64,000 nt of DNA, taken from positions 1,178,001 through 1,242,000 of the forward strand of contig CP114119.1 in the NCBI GenBank assembly GCA_029959195.1, read 5' to 3'. Each line of letters opens with the position of its first letter. Positions within the stretch are counted from its first letter, which is position 1. Below are positions 49,201-59,547 of this stretch, piece after piece. This stretch comes from Dictyophora rubrovolvata. Its lineage: Eukaryota; Basidiomycota; Agaricomycetes; Phallales; Phallaceae. The notes below the pieces were generated by a model. It was given only the letters and a program-made list of their open reading frames with translations. It was not told the origin of the DNA and did not search any database. A program made the translations under genes and the position numbers.

Positions 49201-49203
49201 TCC
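43226..49203 (-). mobile_element. Ty3/Gypsy chromovirus 'Gypsy-2', broken
   Basis: Reading along the minus strand: a gag-like region (about 49200-47100) with coiled-coil sequence near 48553-48756 and a CCHC zinc knuckle (CYECGQVGHLRPNC, 47111-47151); an aspartic protease with HCLIDSGCQG (near 46680); reverse transcriptase (about 46265-45442) with YIDD near 45640; RNase H with WLVTDGSKCG (near 45190); a pre-integrase segment (44360-44611); and a chromodomain (LEFLVQWTLGNTTWELYDN, 43985-44332). A coiled-coil ORF with CKKC follows (43226-43759) and is unrecognised. The element is broken by many breaks; I saw no LTR pair of its own. A family E solo LTR lies in the gag part. Confidence 0.85.
48209..48510 (-). 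mobile_element. Solo LTR of family E inside Gypsy-2
   Basis: A 302-base LTR, TGTAACAG to CATTACA. The target duplication TGCTG is exact (48204-48208 and 48511-48515), which fixes the limits of family E. Confidence 0.9.
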
Positions 49204-49573
49204 TGTTAGGGTAACTCAGGGCACACACCTAGAGGAGGGAAAACCTAAGATCTATTCATGGAAAAATGACTAGCTACTCACCTAGAGGAGGGAAAACCTA
49301 AGAGAAAAAGCTTAGGAATCCTCCTCTAGGGAAAATGACTATATATCTATGAGTACAGGTGCTTGGTTGATCCCCATGGGATCTGTGGTGATAACGAATG
49401 AAAACAAGAATTCGGTTGAAGACCAAATTTGAGAGAATGAGTTGAAAACAAGAAATAGTCAGAAATATGAGAAAGTGAGAAAGGATGAAATAAACACAGA
49501 AAGAGCATGAATACGGGAGAATGGGAAAACAGGAAAATGGGAAAACAGAAAGTGTCACTAGCATACCATGACA
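49204..49573 (-). mobile_element. LTR of family A at the Gypsy-2 / element X joint
   Basis: A complete minus-strand family A LTR (TGTTAGGG to CCATGACA, 370 bases). The flanks are GGTCC and TAACC, which do not match, and the two sides belong to different elements. This suggests recombination between two LTRs after insertion. Confidence 0.8.
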
Positions 49574-50907
49574 TAACCAAGAGGTTGTACAGAGCTTATG
49601 ATGGAAGGGAAGGATAAGAAAAGATGGAATTATTTTAGGCTCCAAAAGAAAAGAAACAAGAGGGGAATAAAGAAGTCCTTGTTTTCCATTTTAATTAGTC
49701 CTGATTATTCAAATGAAGTACTTCCTATAGCATTATCCCAGATGTCTTAAATATAGCCAAACAGAATTTCCAAAGTCAATGTAGCTTGGGGACAGTGGAA
49801 ACAGGAGTCGTAGGATGAAAAGAAGGTGATAAAGGTTCAGTAGGAGGATCAAAAGTGGAGATAGGAGGTTTAGGAGTCATGGGAAATTGCAGGATACCAG
49901 AATCGTAGAAAGGAAGGGAAAATTTGGGTTCTGGCATGTGCTGATTTCGATGACAGATCCATGAACAAGGGACATCAAATATAGTGTGCCAGAATGCATG
50001 TCTGTGTTCCACTGTAACCCATATCCTAGTAACCATGTCCAGTAGACCTATGTGAATTGTATACATATTCACCACAATGAACTATTCTTCATATCCTTCT
50101 AACCATAATCGTGTTCCAAAAGAAACCTTCTTATCTCCTGCATCTGAATATGAGATCAGATCCGAAGCTTTATGTTGACTGATAATAATGGGGTTTGGGT
50201 ATAAGGGTAATAAGGTAGAGGGATTGAGGTTGAGGTGCGCATAGGATATTGTCACAGTATGCTAGCGACACTTTCCATTTTCCCGTTCTCCTGTATTCAC
50301 ACACTCTCTATGTTTATTCCCTCCTTTCTCACTTTCTCATATTTCTGACTATTTCTTGTTTTCAACTCGTTCTCTCAAATTTGGTCTTTGACTGAATTCT
50401 TGTTTTCGTTCGTTATCACCACAAATCCCATGGGGATCAACCAAGCACCTGTACTCATAGATATATAGTCATTTTCCCTAGAGGAGGATTCCTAAGCTTT
50501 TTCTCTTAGGTTTTCCCTCCTCTAGGTGAGTAGCTAGTCATTTTTCTATGAATAGATCTTAGGTTTTCCCTCTTCTAGGTGTGTGCCCTGAGTTGCCCTA
50601 ACAGATGTGTAGTAGACATAGTACTGAGTGTCCAAATCACAGAGATTGATATCAGGAGTAGGAGGGACAAAACAAAAACAATGAGAGTCATTGATAGAAG
50701 GAGTGCGAAGGGATAGCAGGGAACAAGAAGAGTGAATTTGGAATGAGGACACATCTTTTATATTGACATTTTTGGGATAACAAAAATGTTTTGGTGTGAT
50801 TTGGGTAGTTGCAAAGGTGAATTCAAGCTCTGAGGGATATATCATGAGATTAGGAAAACTTTGTGACATTTACATCAATATTTACCAAATATAGATTTTG
50901 GTGTGCA
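49574..50907 (-). mobile_element. Element X, copy 2, interrupted
   Basis: A minus-strand copy of the sequence at 40909-41930. It contains the ORF1 region (about 50870-49770) and the first bases of ORF2, then is cut at 49574. A family A LTR has inserted within ORF1. The reading frame is degraded. The tail PMTPKPPISTFDPPTEP is retained. Confidence 0.7.
50250..50603 (+). mobile_element. Solo LTR of family A inside element X copy 2
   Basis: A 354-base LTR, TGTCACAG to CCCTAACA. Flanks are GATAT (50245-50249) and GATGT (50604-50608); the uninterrupted copy 1 reads GATGT on the same strand, proving a five-base duplication with one later transition. This fixes the limits of family A. Confidence 0.93.
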
Positions 50908-51200
50908 ACAGTGGAACTATGTAAATGGGGATAACAATAAATAAGGGAAGGTGGGAACAACTAGTGCAAGCCAAGATGATGATGATGATATAATTTAGGT
51001 ACCTTATTACTAAGTGACCAGGATAAACTTCCCCATAAGGAAAGTCTTTGATATGAGGTACGGACAAGAGTACGGAGAGTGGAGTTAGGGAAGCAGGATA
51101 GAGTAGGGTATGGAGTTTGAATATGTCCAGATTTGGATTACAGGGCACACAGGGCATGACACTCAGTCTGAATATAATCAGTTATCCTCCCTTCTCTAGT

Positions 51201-52063
51201 TGTCATGATCCAAATTCATGACATCACTAGCAATACAGATTCCCTATCTTATTTCCTTATCTTATCGTATTTAAGCATTATCTTATCACAATCACATTGC
51301 AGATGCTATGATCAGAAGTTTTGCCAGACTTCATTGCCATTTCACGAAGTCCTAGACACTGTCATCTTCCTAGGACTTACAGTAAGCCACGGATAGACCT
51401 TTGGTCTACATTCTAGTTCCAAACCGCGCATGAGATCATCTATGACAGTCGTAGGTCCTTGTATGTGTTTTCCCTTTGTTCTTGTTGCCTCATGTTTGCC
51501 ACATGGCAAACCGACCCTGCATATACTTATGATACTCACAAATTACTATGACATGTATACGTTCTCAAGTTCATTATCTATTTTGAACTGAGATTCAAAC
51601 CTCTAGTGTACTTGTATATAAAGCCTTCTATACATCGTAGCCAGACTTCTCTTTAGACTTAATATCGAACCTAGTTCAATATCTCAATATAGTCTTTCCT
51701 ACTCATTACCACTTCAGTCATTTCCAAACGCTCCAAATCTAAACCATCTGTAGCGACAACGCCATTCCAGCGTTGGATCCGCTACTTCTTTAACCTACTC
51801 TTTTTCTGCTTCCTCGTCAACAATCTATTCCTACAGATCATTCTAGACTTCCTAGAGCTTCAGCTCAACAATATCCTTCAAAGACTCAAAGGTCCTGAGC
51901 ATCATCAAGACAAGTAGAGCTAACACTCAGAGGACTGTTGTGGTACAACCCACTCAGGCTAAGACCACACTCTACGCCAACCTGGTGAAGTTTGTATTAC
52001 TATTAGATACGGATTCTAACACATATACATTTGTCATCAATATCCAAGAATCGGTACTTAACA
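51201..52063 (+). mobile_element. Solo LTR of family D
   Basis: A complete 863-base LTR, TGTCATGATC to GTACTTAACA, with exact target duplication CTAGT (51196-51200 and 52064-52068). It serves as the uninterrupted reference for the split copy at 18049-30532. Confidence 0.92.
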
Positions 52064-52386
52064 CTAGTCCATCTTGTATTCTTACTTCATATTGCATAGT
52101 TAGCTTGGACTTAACATTTGAGTCAACTTGTACTTGTTATTTATATCATCTTTGATGATGTGGACTTGTACTTTGTTATCATATCACATATCATCGGACT
52201 TGTATGTACTTGCATACTTCCTTGTACTCCAAAATCAAGGAATATTGTAAGCTGGGCAAGTAGGTGCAACATATAAGTTGAAGCCAAGTCCCTCACCCCA
52301 TACTTCTGTACTCCACTCTCCATTATCTCCAGTAGTCCAGACTTTTTTGGAACTATCCGGAATAGCCTCAGGCCACTGTATGTAAC

Positions 52387-52792
52387 TGTCAGGGTATGCT
52401 AGCGTCATCCCCTTCTTTTCCTCCATTTATCTTCAGTTCTGGTCTATTTTATTCATTTCCATATTTCTCATATTTCATCCCATCTCTTGCTTTCCCCTCT
52501 CCTTCCGTATTCCCATTTTTCCCTTCAATGGGTGTTGAGCACCTGTTCCCATCAGAGCCATAGTCTAGGCCCCAGCTAAAAGTCCAGGACCAGCATGTAT
52601 CCACACCCAGTCCATGAACTGAAGGCCGCATATGACCTTTGCTGTTTTTCATAGTATATAGTTAGTAGCCCTAGAGGAGGGATCCCTAAGTTTGTTCTCT
52701 TAGGATCCCCTCTCTCTAGGTGAGTTAGTATTTTTCCCAAAATATAATCTCTTAGGATCCCCTCCCTCTAGTCTGAGTGAGTAGCCCTGACA
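52387..52792 (+). mobile_element. Solo LTR of family C
   Basis: A complete 406-base LTR, TGTCAGGG to CCCTGACA, with exact target duplication GTAAC (52382-52386 and 52793-52797). It has inserted into the terminal TGTAACA of a family B LTR. Confidence 0.93.
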
Positions 52793-52798
52793 GTAACA

Positions 52799-52880
52799 TG
52801 ACGTTTGTATTTTCATTAGATACAATTATTACATAATGTTTATACAATTATCATTGATACCTGAGTATCGGTACTTAACA
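52799..52880 (+). repeat. 3' tail of a family D LTR
   Basis: The last 80 bases match the ends of the other D copies (TTTGTATT..., GAGTATCGGTACTTAACA). This marks the right edge of the repeat island. Confidence 0.7.
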
Positions 52881-53150
52881 TAAACATGAATAGTGTCAGT
52901 AGAGAAGAATGAGGTACTGAAGACAACATTCATATAGTGTACTCAATGTGAGTATCATGTATTCATTGGTTGTAATTGCACATAACGTGCTGTGCGATCT
53001 AGTCGGAGTCTGAACATATTGACGCCCGTGTCCCATGGGACAGACACGTCCCCAGTCGCAGTCGTTTCGTGCGCTTTCGGCGGCTCTAGTTACGTAAGCG
53101 TTAATTACCTGAACCGTCATCTTCTCTAGCGACTCGAGACTACTGTTATT

Positions 53151-54827
53151 ATGAAGGGAATCACCAAGGCCATTAAGCGGCATGTTACTTTTCTTTGAAA
53201 TTATCTCAGTACTTACGGAAGCTTAATCAGAACTCCTTTCCTCGTGACCACCAAAGTCGGATTTGCTAAAAGTATATCCATATTCTACATCTCTCGCGCG
53301 CAACCCAAGTTGACTGCTTTTCAGAAAGTAGCGACCCCGAGTTCGATGAGTATAATCGTAAATTCGTGGCTATGGAAGGTTCTCTTGAGAAGCTCCTGAA
53401 AGATACCAAGCTTTATTCTGACAATGTCGTCAGTGCGTACTACCGATATATTACTGTCTTGATAGCATTATTTACATCGTGTTTGGTTAAGCCATGCTTA
53501 CGTCTGGTCAGCAATGGGCAATTCATTTTTTCAATATCTGTTCTCCGCTATCAGGCGAGATCGGTCTCACTAGCAGACACCCAGAAGCCACAAATACCTT
53601 GCGAAATGTTGGCCCCTATCAAGCTGTAATGGAAGAGTTGAAAGACGCCCTGATGCCAGAGTTGGAACTCATTCAGTCAAGGATTCATGCGCCAGCGAAA
53701 GAATTACAGGGACTCATGAAACAAATGCGCAAGTCAATCACGAAGCGAGATCACAAGGTTCGTAGTTTAGTTTACCTTATATCTGCCCTTCATACATCCT
53801 TTTCTCATAGCTTACCGATTTCGACCGTTACCAAAACTCACTTACCAAATTACGCGATAAGAAAGAAAAGTCTCTTAGTGACGAGAAAAATTTGTTCAAG
53901 GTAATAAAAAGCCTTTGCTTCATGTTACAGTTGTTCACTTGAGACCTCAGCTCGAACAAGAGTTTGAGGCCGCTTCTAATGAATACGAGCATTATAACAA
54001 CCTGCTCAAAACTGATCTGCCTCAGTTTATGCTTTTAGCAAGGGACTTTATTGGACCGCTCTTCGAATCTTTCTTTTACATGCAGTTCGTGAATTGACTT
54101 GAATATTTCTGCTCAATGTTCTCAAACCTGATAGGCTCAATATTTACTATCTCATGATCGAAAAATTGAGAGGGTTTGCTGATGGAAAGCTGGATATTCC
54201 AGAGAGTGCCAATGAAATCGTCTTACAGTTCCATGAACGCAGGGGCGATGTTGGGGAACGCGTGGATGCTCTAGCACTTACTAAGCGGATTGTTTCAACA
54301 GGTAAATCTTCGTTTTTATTTTGGACGTACCCTTTCCTGCCCTCAAATTTTCCCACCAGCTAAATTAATGGCGGCCCGTTCGGGGGAAACGAGCATTTCG
54401 CGCACTAATACAGCGAGTTCGGCAACCTCTTCTCTGACCTCGTCCACGACCTCTTCCTTTGTCAAGAAAGCACCGCCACCTCCTACTTCGGCATCGGGAG
54501 CCCCGCCACCCTATTCCAGTACTAATGCAACTGCCGTTGCAGCAGCAACTAAACGTCCCCCACCGCCGCCGCCCTTGAAGCCCAAGCCGAAAGCTATTCA
54601 ATACGTAGTCGCGTTGTACGATTTCCAAGCACAGGCGGATGGCGATTTGGATTTCAAGACTGGGGATCGCATCGAGTTGGTTGAAAGGACACCCAGCCAG
54701 GAAGATTGGTGGACGGGCAAGTTACATGGGAAACAAGGAGTCTTTCCTGGTGAGTTTCAAACTCATATTTGCCTTCCCCCCTCCTTTACTCACGGTAAGA
54801 GAAGGTAATTATGTTCAGGAGGTGTAA
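53151..54827 (+). CDS. BAR-SH3 protein, Rvs167/Hob1 (amphiphysin) type
   Basis: This protein bends membranes and links them to actin at endocytic sites. It starts MKGITKAIKR, then TPFLVTTKVGFAKKSSDPEF, the usual N-BAR opening. The BAR domain continues through MEGSLEKLLKDTKLYSDNVV, IQSRIHAPAKELQGLMKQMR and LPQFMLLARDFIGPLFESFF to about 54300. A linker rich in serine, alanine and proline follows (FVKKAPPPPT, KRPPPPPPLKPKPK). The C-terminal SH3 domain has ALYDFQAQADGDLDFKTGD, the EDWWTGKL core and GVFPGNYVQEV; the last residues are added by a final exon. Six or more short introns are needed, and all joins I checked are in frame. The first intron appears to start with GC (GCATGT near 53180) and end TCAG. 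The stop is at 54825. Confidence 0.92.
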
Positions 54828-54990
54828 TATTAGTATGTGATGGCTATTTATTGTATAATTACGCGGCCGTCCTCGTTCTGGTGATAGAACTTCTGCTCGC
54901 TGTATTTTTCTATTTTCAGCTGTTAAATGGAAACTGGCGATTTTCTAATTTATTAAGACATCGGGATATAGGAAACATATAACTCTAATA

Positions 54991-57152
54991 CTAGGATTGT
55001 CTTGCTTTGCTTGATCTTGTACGGGCAGCTCGATTTTTAGACAGCTGGTCGTGAAGGGCTGCGACCATACCTCTATCAATAGTATTAATAAAATATACAC
55101 CGCCTCCACTCATCCAAGATACGGCACCAGCTGTGAATGGACGCTCTTCAACACGAAGAATGGCCGCTGGCGAACCAACCTAATGGGAGCCTACCGATCA
55201 GGGTATGCATATACTGAAGTTGAAGGACATACTGTATGCTCAGTCAATCGGAAATTTGGGGGGATGAAAGAACGTAAAGATACAACTATAGCGCCTTCTT
55301 TCATGTCTAGAAAATGATTCAATAATGATTGATTCACTGTTGGGGTATATGTTAATGAAGAAGCAAGTTTCGCGTGAGCAAAACATACACTTTTCACTAA
55401 ACGCCCAATTATTACACAACACGACATCTGCATCCAAAATTCTCTCTCGAACGCGATTATCATCAGTAAAATCTCCGGTTAGAAGTTCAACGGGACCTGG
55501 CTCAACACCCCACATACGACATCGGTATTGAAACTGCTCAAGATGACGCTCTGCGATAGACGCGGGGTGTTTCATTTTCTCTATACCTGAGGCTGCACAA
55601 CCAGCTTGTAAAGCAGTTTGCAGAACCACCGTGCCAACTCCAGAACCCATATCAAAAAACCGTGACGTTGATTTGAGACCTGTATAATGCACAATATCGG
55701 AGACAAAACTGTCCAAATTTTTAGTCAATCCTCCCTTGGAATGGCATCAATTGGATTAAAACATACTCTGTCTCCAATTCTCCATAAGCTTCACTGGACC
55801 AAGCAGGATATTTGCGAAGTAAAGGTATATTTGGCCCCACAGCTCTCTGATATGTTTCGTCGATGATCGTTTTCCAAATATTGGGAGGTACACCATTCCA
55901 ACGTTGAAAGACTTGACGCATTGGATTGGGATCCGGTATTGGTCCGATCTGTGAACGGTCTGGATCAACATTCACGCTGATTTGGGAACCATCTTTCCCC
56001 TTCTTTATAGAGAGCAATAATTCGGTGATCTTATCGAAGGTGGTAACGAAAAGAGGTCCATTTCGAGAATTATTAGCATACGTGAGTGTCAAAAGAAGGT
56101 CATGAGAGGTCGGAGGAATGAGCGGAGTGGGCTTTAGCTTGTGTTTTCCTGAAGGGCTGGAGGCAAAGAGATCGGATTTCGGTGGCGCAAAATCAGTAGG
56201 GCGCAATTGACTTGGCGGCGTCCCAAACAAAACGGCTTGAGAAGTAGTTAGGTATGCTTTTACGATGTTACTATCAAATTGACAATTTGCCAGAGCATTT
56301 CTAGGACCACTCACTTTCGATGATGGTAAATAAGGATTTTTTAACTTCCTTAACCGGACTGTAGTGGTCCTCGTCTTTTGGTACTAATAAAGGAAAAATT
56401 TCGCGAGCATTTGTATTGGGGTACTCGAGCACGACAAACGGGAAGTCGGTAGGATGTGGATCAAAGGAGCGGTCATTAGGGTCGTCCGGATTGTAAAAAT
56501 CTATGGAATACACGCAGAATGTGCTGTCAATAATCAACATTCAAACATAATTATGCTTACAAGCTTTATAAGACTTCATGAGTCTCTTTACAACTGTGTC
56601 GGCCGTTGTTAGTTCCTCGCCGAAACCACCATCGTGTGATGTACAGCATAGTCGTGGAATAGTCCCTTCCAGAGAACCGAACTCCGTCGTTGAGCGGGAA
56701 CGTGCACTAGGACTGCGCACGCGATCAGGAGAGGTCATTCCAGTGGTTAGACGAGAGTGAACCATTGGTAAAGGACGTCTCTTCTTCGGGGAGACCGACT
56801 TGGCTTTCTTCGGAGTTGTTTTGAGACGTTTGGTCGGAGGCTCTTGATGACCGGAACCGTCATTGACGGGCTGTTGTTCATTGCCATCAGAATCAGTGTA
56901 AGTCGTCATTAACGGAGCGGATTCTTGAGGACGACTGCAGTTACGATTCAATGACGAATTTGTGAGGGATGTACTGGGTAACGATAAAGTGGCAAAGGAA
57001 TCTTCCCGGAAAACCGCCGGCGTCGAAGCTGAAGCTACTATTTCACAAGACGATGATACAGATGCTAAAGCGTTGGATGATATTTTTGAGGTTGCCAACC
57101 AGGTGGGGGACGCGAGCATCTTATGCAAACAAAAACGCGTGTTAAAAGGCAC
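54991..57152 (-). CDS. DOT1: Histone H3 lysine-79 methyltransferase
   Basis: DOT1 methylates H3K79 on nucleosomes and acts in telomeric silencing and checkpoint control. The first exon encodes a disordered region with a basic cluster (KRLKTTPKKAKSVSPKKRR) that probably binds nucleosomes. The catalytic part follows in several exons: VPPNIWKTIIDETYQRAVGP, the SAM-binding motif FFDMGSGVGTVVLQTAL (near 55640), DFTDDNRVRERILDADVVLC followed by NNWAFS, and VSLRSFIPPNFRLTEHTV. A last exon ends with YFINTIDRGMVAALHDQLSK and a basic tail, stopping at 54991. The start is the first ATG at 57152; another methionine ten codons on is possible. It converges with the BAR-SH3 gene 163 bases away and diverges from PUT1. 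Confidence 0.92.
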
Positions 57153-57443
57153 TAAGCGCGTAAAAGGGATATGAGGCGTTGAACACGGTTGCTTTGATCC
57201 TTCTTTTCACCTTGCTATACCTTGCTTCATGCAGCGTCTTGTATGTAACAAAATGCAGGACAAGAGACGCGTCACCGAGAGTATGATGCTACTCCCTTGT
57301 CAACCAGGAATCCGGCGCACTTGAGATGATTTCTGATCAAATGCTCGCATTACATAATGCGTGGAAAAATAAACCCATATTTGGGCATGGGAGCGCCCAA
57401 GCATTATTAGTAAGAAGCCTCAGGATCATGACGCGCTGCAAGG
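57153..57443. promoter_or_regulatory. Divergent promoter between DOT1 and PUT1
   Basis: A 291-base interval between divergent starts. No clear TATA box; it holds pyrimidine-rich tracts (near 57195-57225). Regulation cannot be read from the sequence. Confidence 0.4.
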
Positions 57444-59454
57444 ATGGTTCTTTACGGTTATCTGACCCGCTCAGCTTCGTTGTCGTTCTCTCGGTTCCAC
57501 TCGACCGTACCCAAGTCTAGCAAGGTTTCTCATCTCAGACGGGGGGCTTTCTTCTTCTCGGTGGTGAGCGGAGCCGCCTACTATCTCAGCGCCGGCCTGA
57601 GCGTCGTGCATGTACATGCAGACACTATACCCATCGACGAATCTAGTCTGAGCAAATCTAACAGGAATGTCGATAACGCCTTGAGCCGTGCATCGTTCTC
57701 AACGTTATTGCGTTCTTATTTTGTTTACTCAGTCTGCTCGTTCCCAGCAATTGTTAATTATTCGCCGGTCATCATCTCAGTAGCCACGTCTATTCCTGGT
57801 CTGAGGCAAATCGCCGAAGCTGTAATACGAGGCACGTTTTTTGCTCAGTTCGTTGGAGGAGATACTGCGGAAGGCGCACTCCCAGTACTTGCCCAACTAC
57901 GGCGCAATAACATAGGCGCGTTACTTGCATATAGCGTCGAAGTAGACGAAGATCAAGCTAACAACGCCAAGCTCACTGGAAGTCGCTCACCGACCCAGGG
58001 CTACATGCCAAACGTCGAGGAAACCATCAGATCCATTGATATTGCCGCAGACTTTGAAAAACAATTTCCATCACAATTCAGCGGGAAGACCTGGGTGGCA
58101 GTCAAATTAGTTAAGCTCTATCTATCTATCTTTCACAACGGTTCCCCTCGTTGTTTCCGACTAACTGTATCCATGCTCTAGACCGCCCTCTTACCTTCAG
58201 CCGATTCCTTTATCAAACTTTCTAATTATCTTATTAGAACACGTCCATCTACTACTCAGCTCGTGCCTCTTCCTGGTACCCCTCACGCATCCGACCTACA
58301 ATTTCTAACAACGGGTTCCATTCCCTCAGATATTACTCCCAAAGATTGTGAGGACCTCAAGGAGTTTTATGTAAATCTTACTCGCATCGCCGACAGAGCA
58401 TATAAGCGCAATGTCAAGCTAATCATAGACGCGGAATACACGTGGTATCAGGTCTGGGTCCATTGTCCCTCGTCTTTGTCCCGACACAGTATTGAAGTCT
58501 TTGGTAACATAGCCGGCCATCGATGCATTCACCCTCTCCCTGATGTATCGATATAACAAGATTCAAGATTTGGCCACCGCGCCGCGACAGCCATTAATTT
58601 ACGGTACTTTTCAAGCTTATTTGAAGCGGTGAGGTTATAGAGTCTTCTCATAACTTATATTTTGTGGATTGTCTGAGATGGTGTACGGTAGAACTCCTAA
58701 ACATCTGGCATGGAGTCTTGAAGACGCGAGAAAGAATGGATATGCCGTCGGCGTAAAACTTGTCCGTGGTGCATACCATCACTTCGAGACTGAAGCCGCT
58801 CCTTCGCCTGACAAATGTCCGGTTTGGAGTACGAAAATTGAAACCGACAGATGCTTCGACAGCTGTGCAGAAGTTCTTATTACCACTTTACAAGAGAACG
58901 TCCTTAAAAAGACCCCCTTAGGCATTCTTTTTGGAACCCACAACACCGAAAGTTGTGATAGAATCTTGCATAAGCTTATCGAGAGTGGCCTAGCCGAACA
59001 TGACGTCGAAGGCCGGTTTATTCTGAGAACTGGCGTTGCAGAACATTCAGCCATAGCGCAGCTTTATGGTAATCATTATTAATTATCACTGTTGTTCACT
59101 CATACCTTTTTGAAGGCATGTCGGACGCTTTGACAGATTCACTAATTGACAGAGTTCATTCTGATACACCGTTTATCATCAAGTACGGAAGACTAGACCT
59201 TTTTCTGTTCGAAATTTTGTCTAATCTGAAATGATAGGTATATACCGTATGGACCACTATCATCCGTAAGGTCTATTTTGAGAGCGACACAATACATGAT
59301 TATGAATGCCCCGAAATAGATCATGCCATATCTCGCACGCAGGGCTATCGAGAACAGCTCGGTATTATCTGGAGATGGAGGCGCGGCTGCAGAGCGAAGG
59401 CGCGTGGGAAGCGAGCTTTATCGCCGCTTATTCAAAGGGCCACTAAAATTTTAG
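57444..59454 (+). CDS. PUT1: Proline dehydrogenase, mitochondrial
   Basis: This FAD enzyme oxidises proline to pyrroline-5-carboxylate in the mitochondrion, the first step of proline use. The N-terminus (MVLYGYLTRSASLSFSRFHS) is a typical presequence. The barrel contains NVKLIIDAEYTWYQ, AIDAFTLSLMYRYNKIQDLA, the FAD-site block YAVGVKLVRGAYHH, and LGILFGTHNTES. The C-terminus has YIPYGPL and MPYLARRAIENSSVL with the paired arginines that bind substrate carboxylate, then GGAAAERRRVGSELYRRLF. At least five short introns separate the exons. The last intron (about 59272-59318) removes an apparent stop. The stop is at 59452. A short insertion before MPYL relative to what I expect of the family may mean this last intron is set slightly wrong. 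It converges with CAND1, 93 bases apart. Confidence 0.92.
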
Positions 59455-59547
59455 AAGGGACTTTGTCATAAATACAGTCGTTGTTTTACTAGATCTTTAT
59501 GACAGCTATGACAGCTAAGACCGCTCAGAACTCATGAGCAAATGAAA

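Larger units (their letters stand above)
50908..52798 (+). mobile_element. Rearranged family B LTR holding D and C insertions
   Basis: The first part of a family B LTR lies in reverse (50908-51161, ending at the B terminus TGACA) and directly abuts the rest of a B LTR in forward direction (51162 onward, CTCAGTCTGAATATAATCAG). The forward part is interrupted by LTR D (51201-52063) and, at its very end, by LTR C. It ends with GTAACA at 52798. Confidence 0.7.

Noticed and set aside
53041-53183. Minus-strand ORF beginning at 53183
   Set aside because: It overlaps the start of the BAR-SH3 gene and resembles nothing; the plus-strand exon fits a known protein start.
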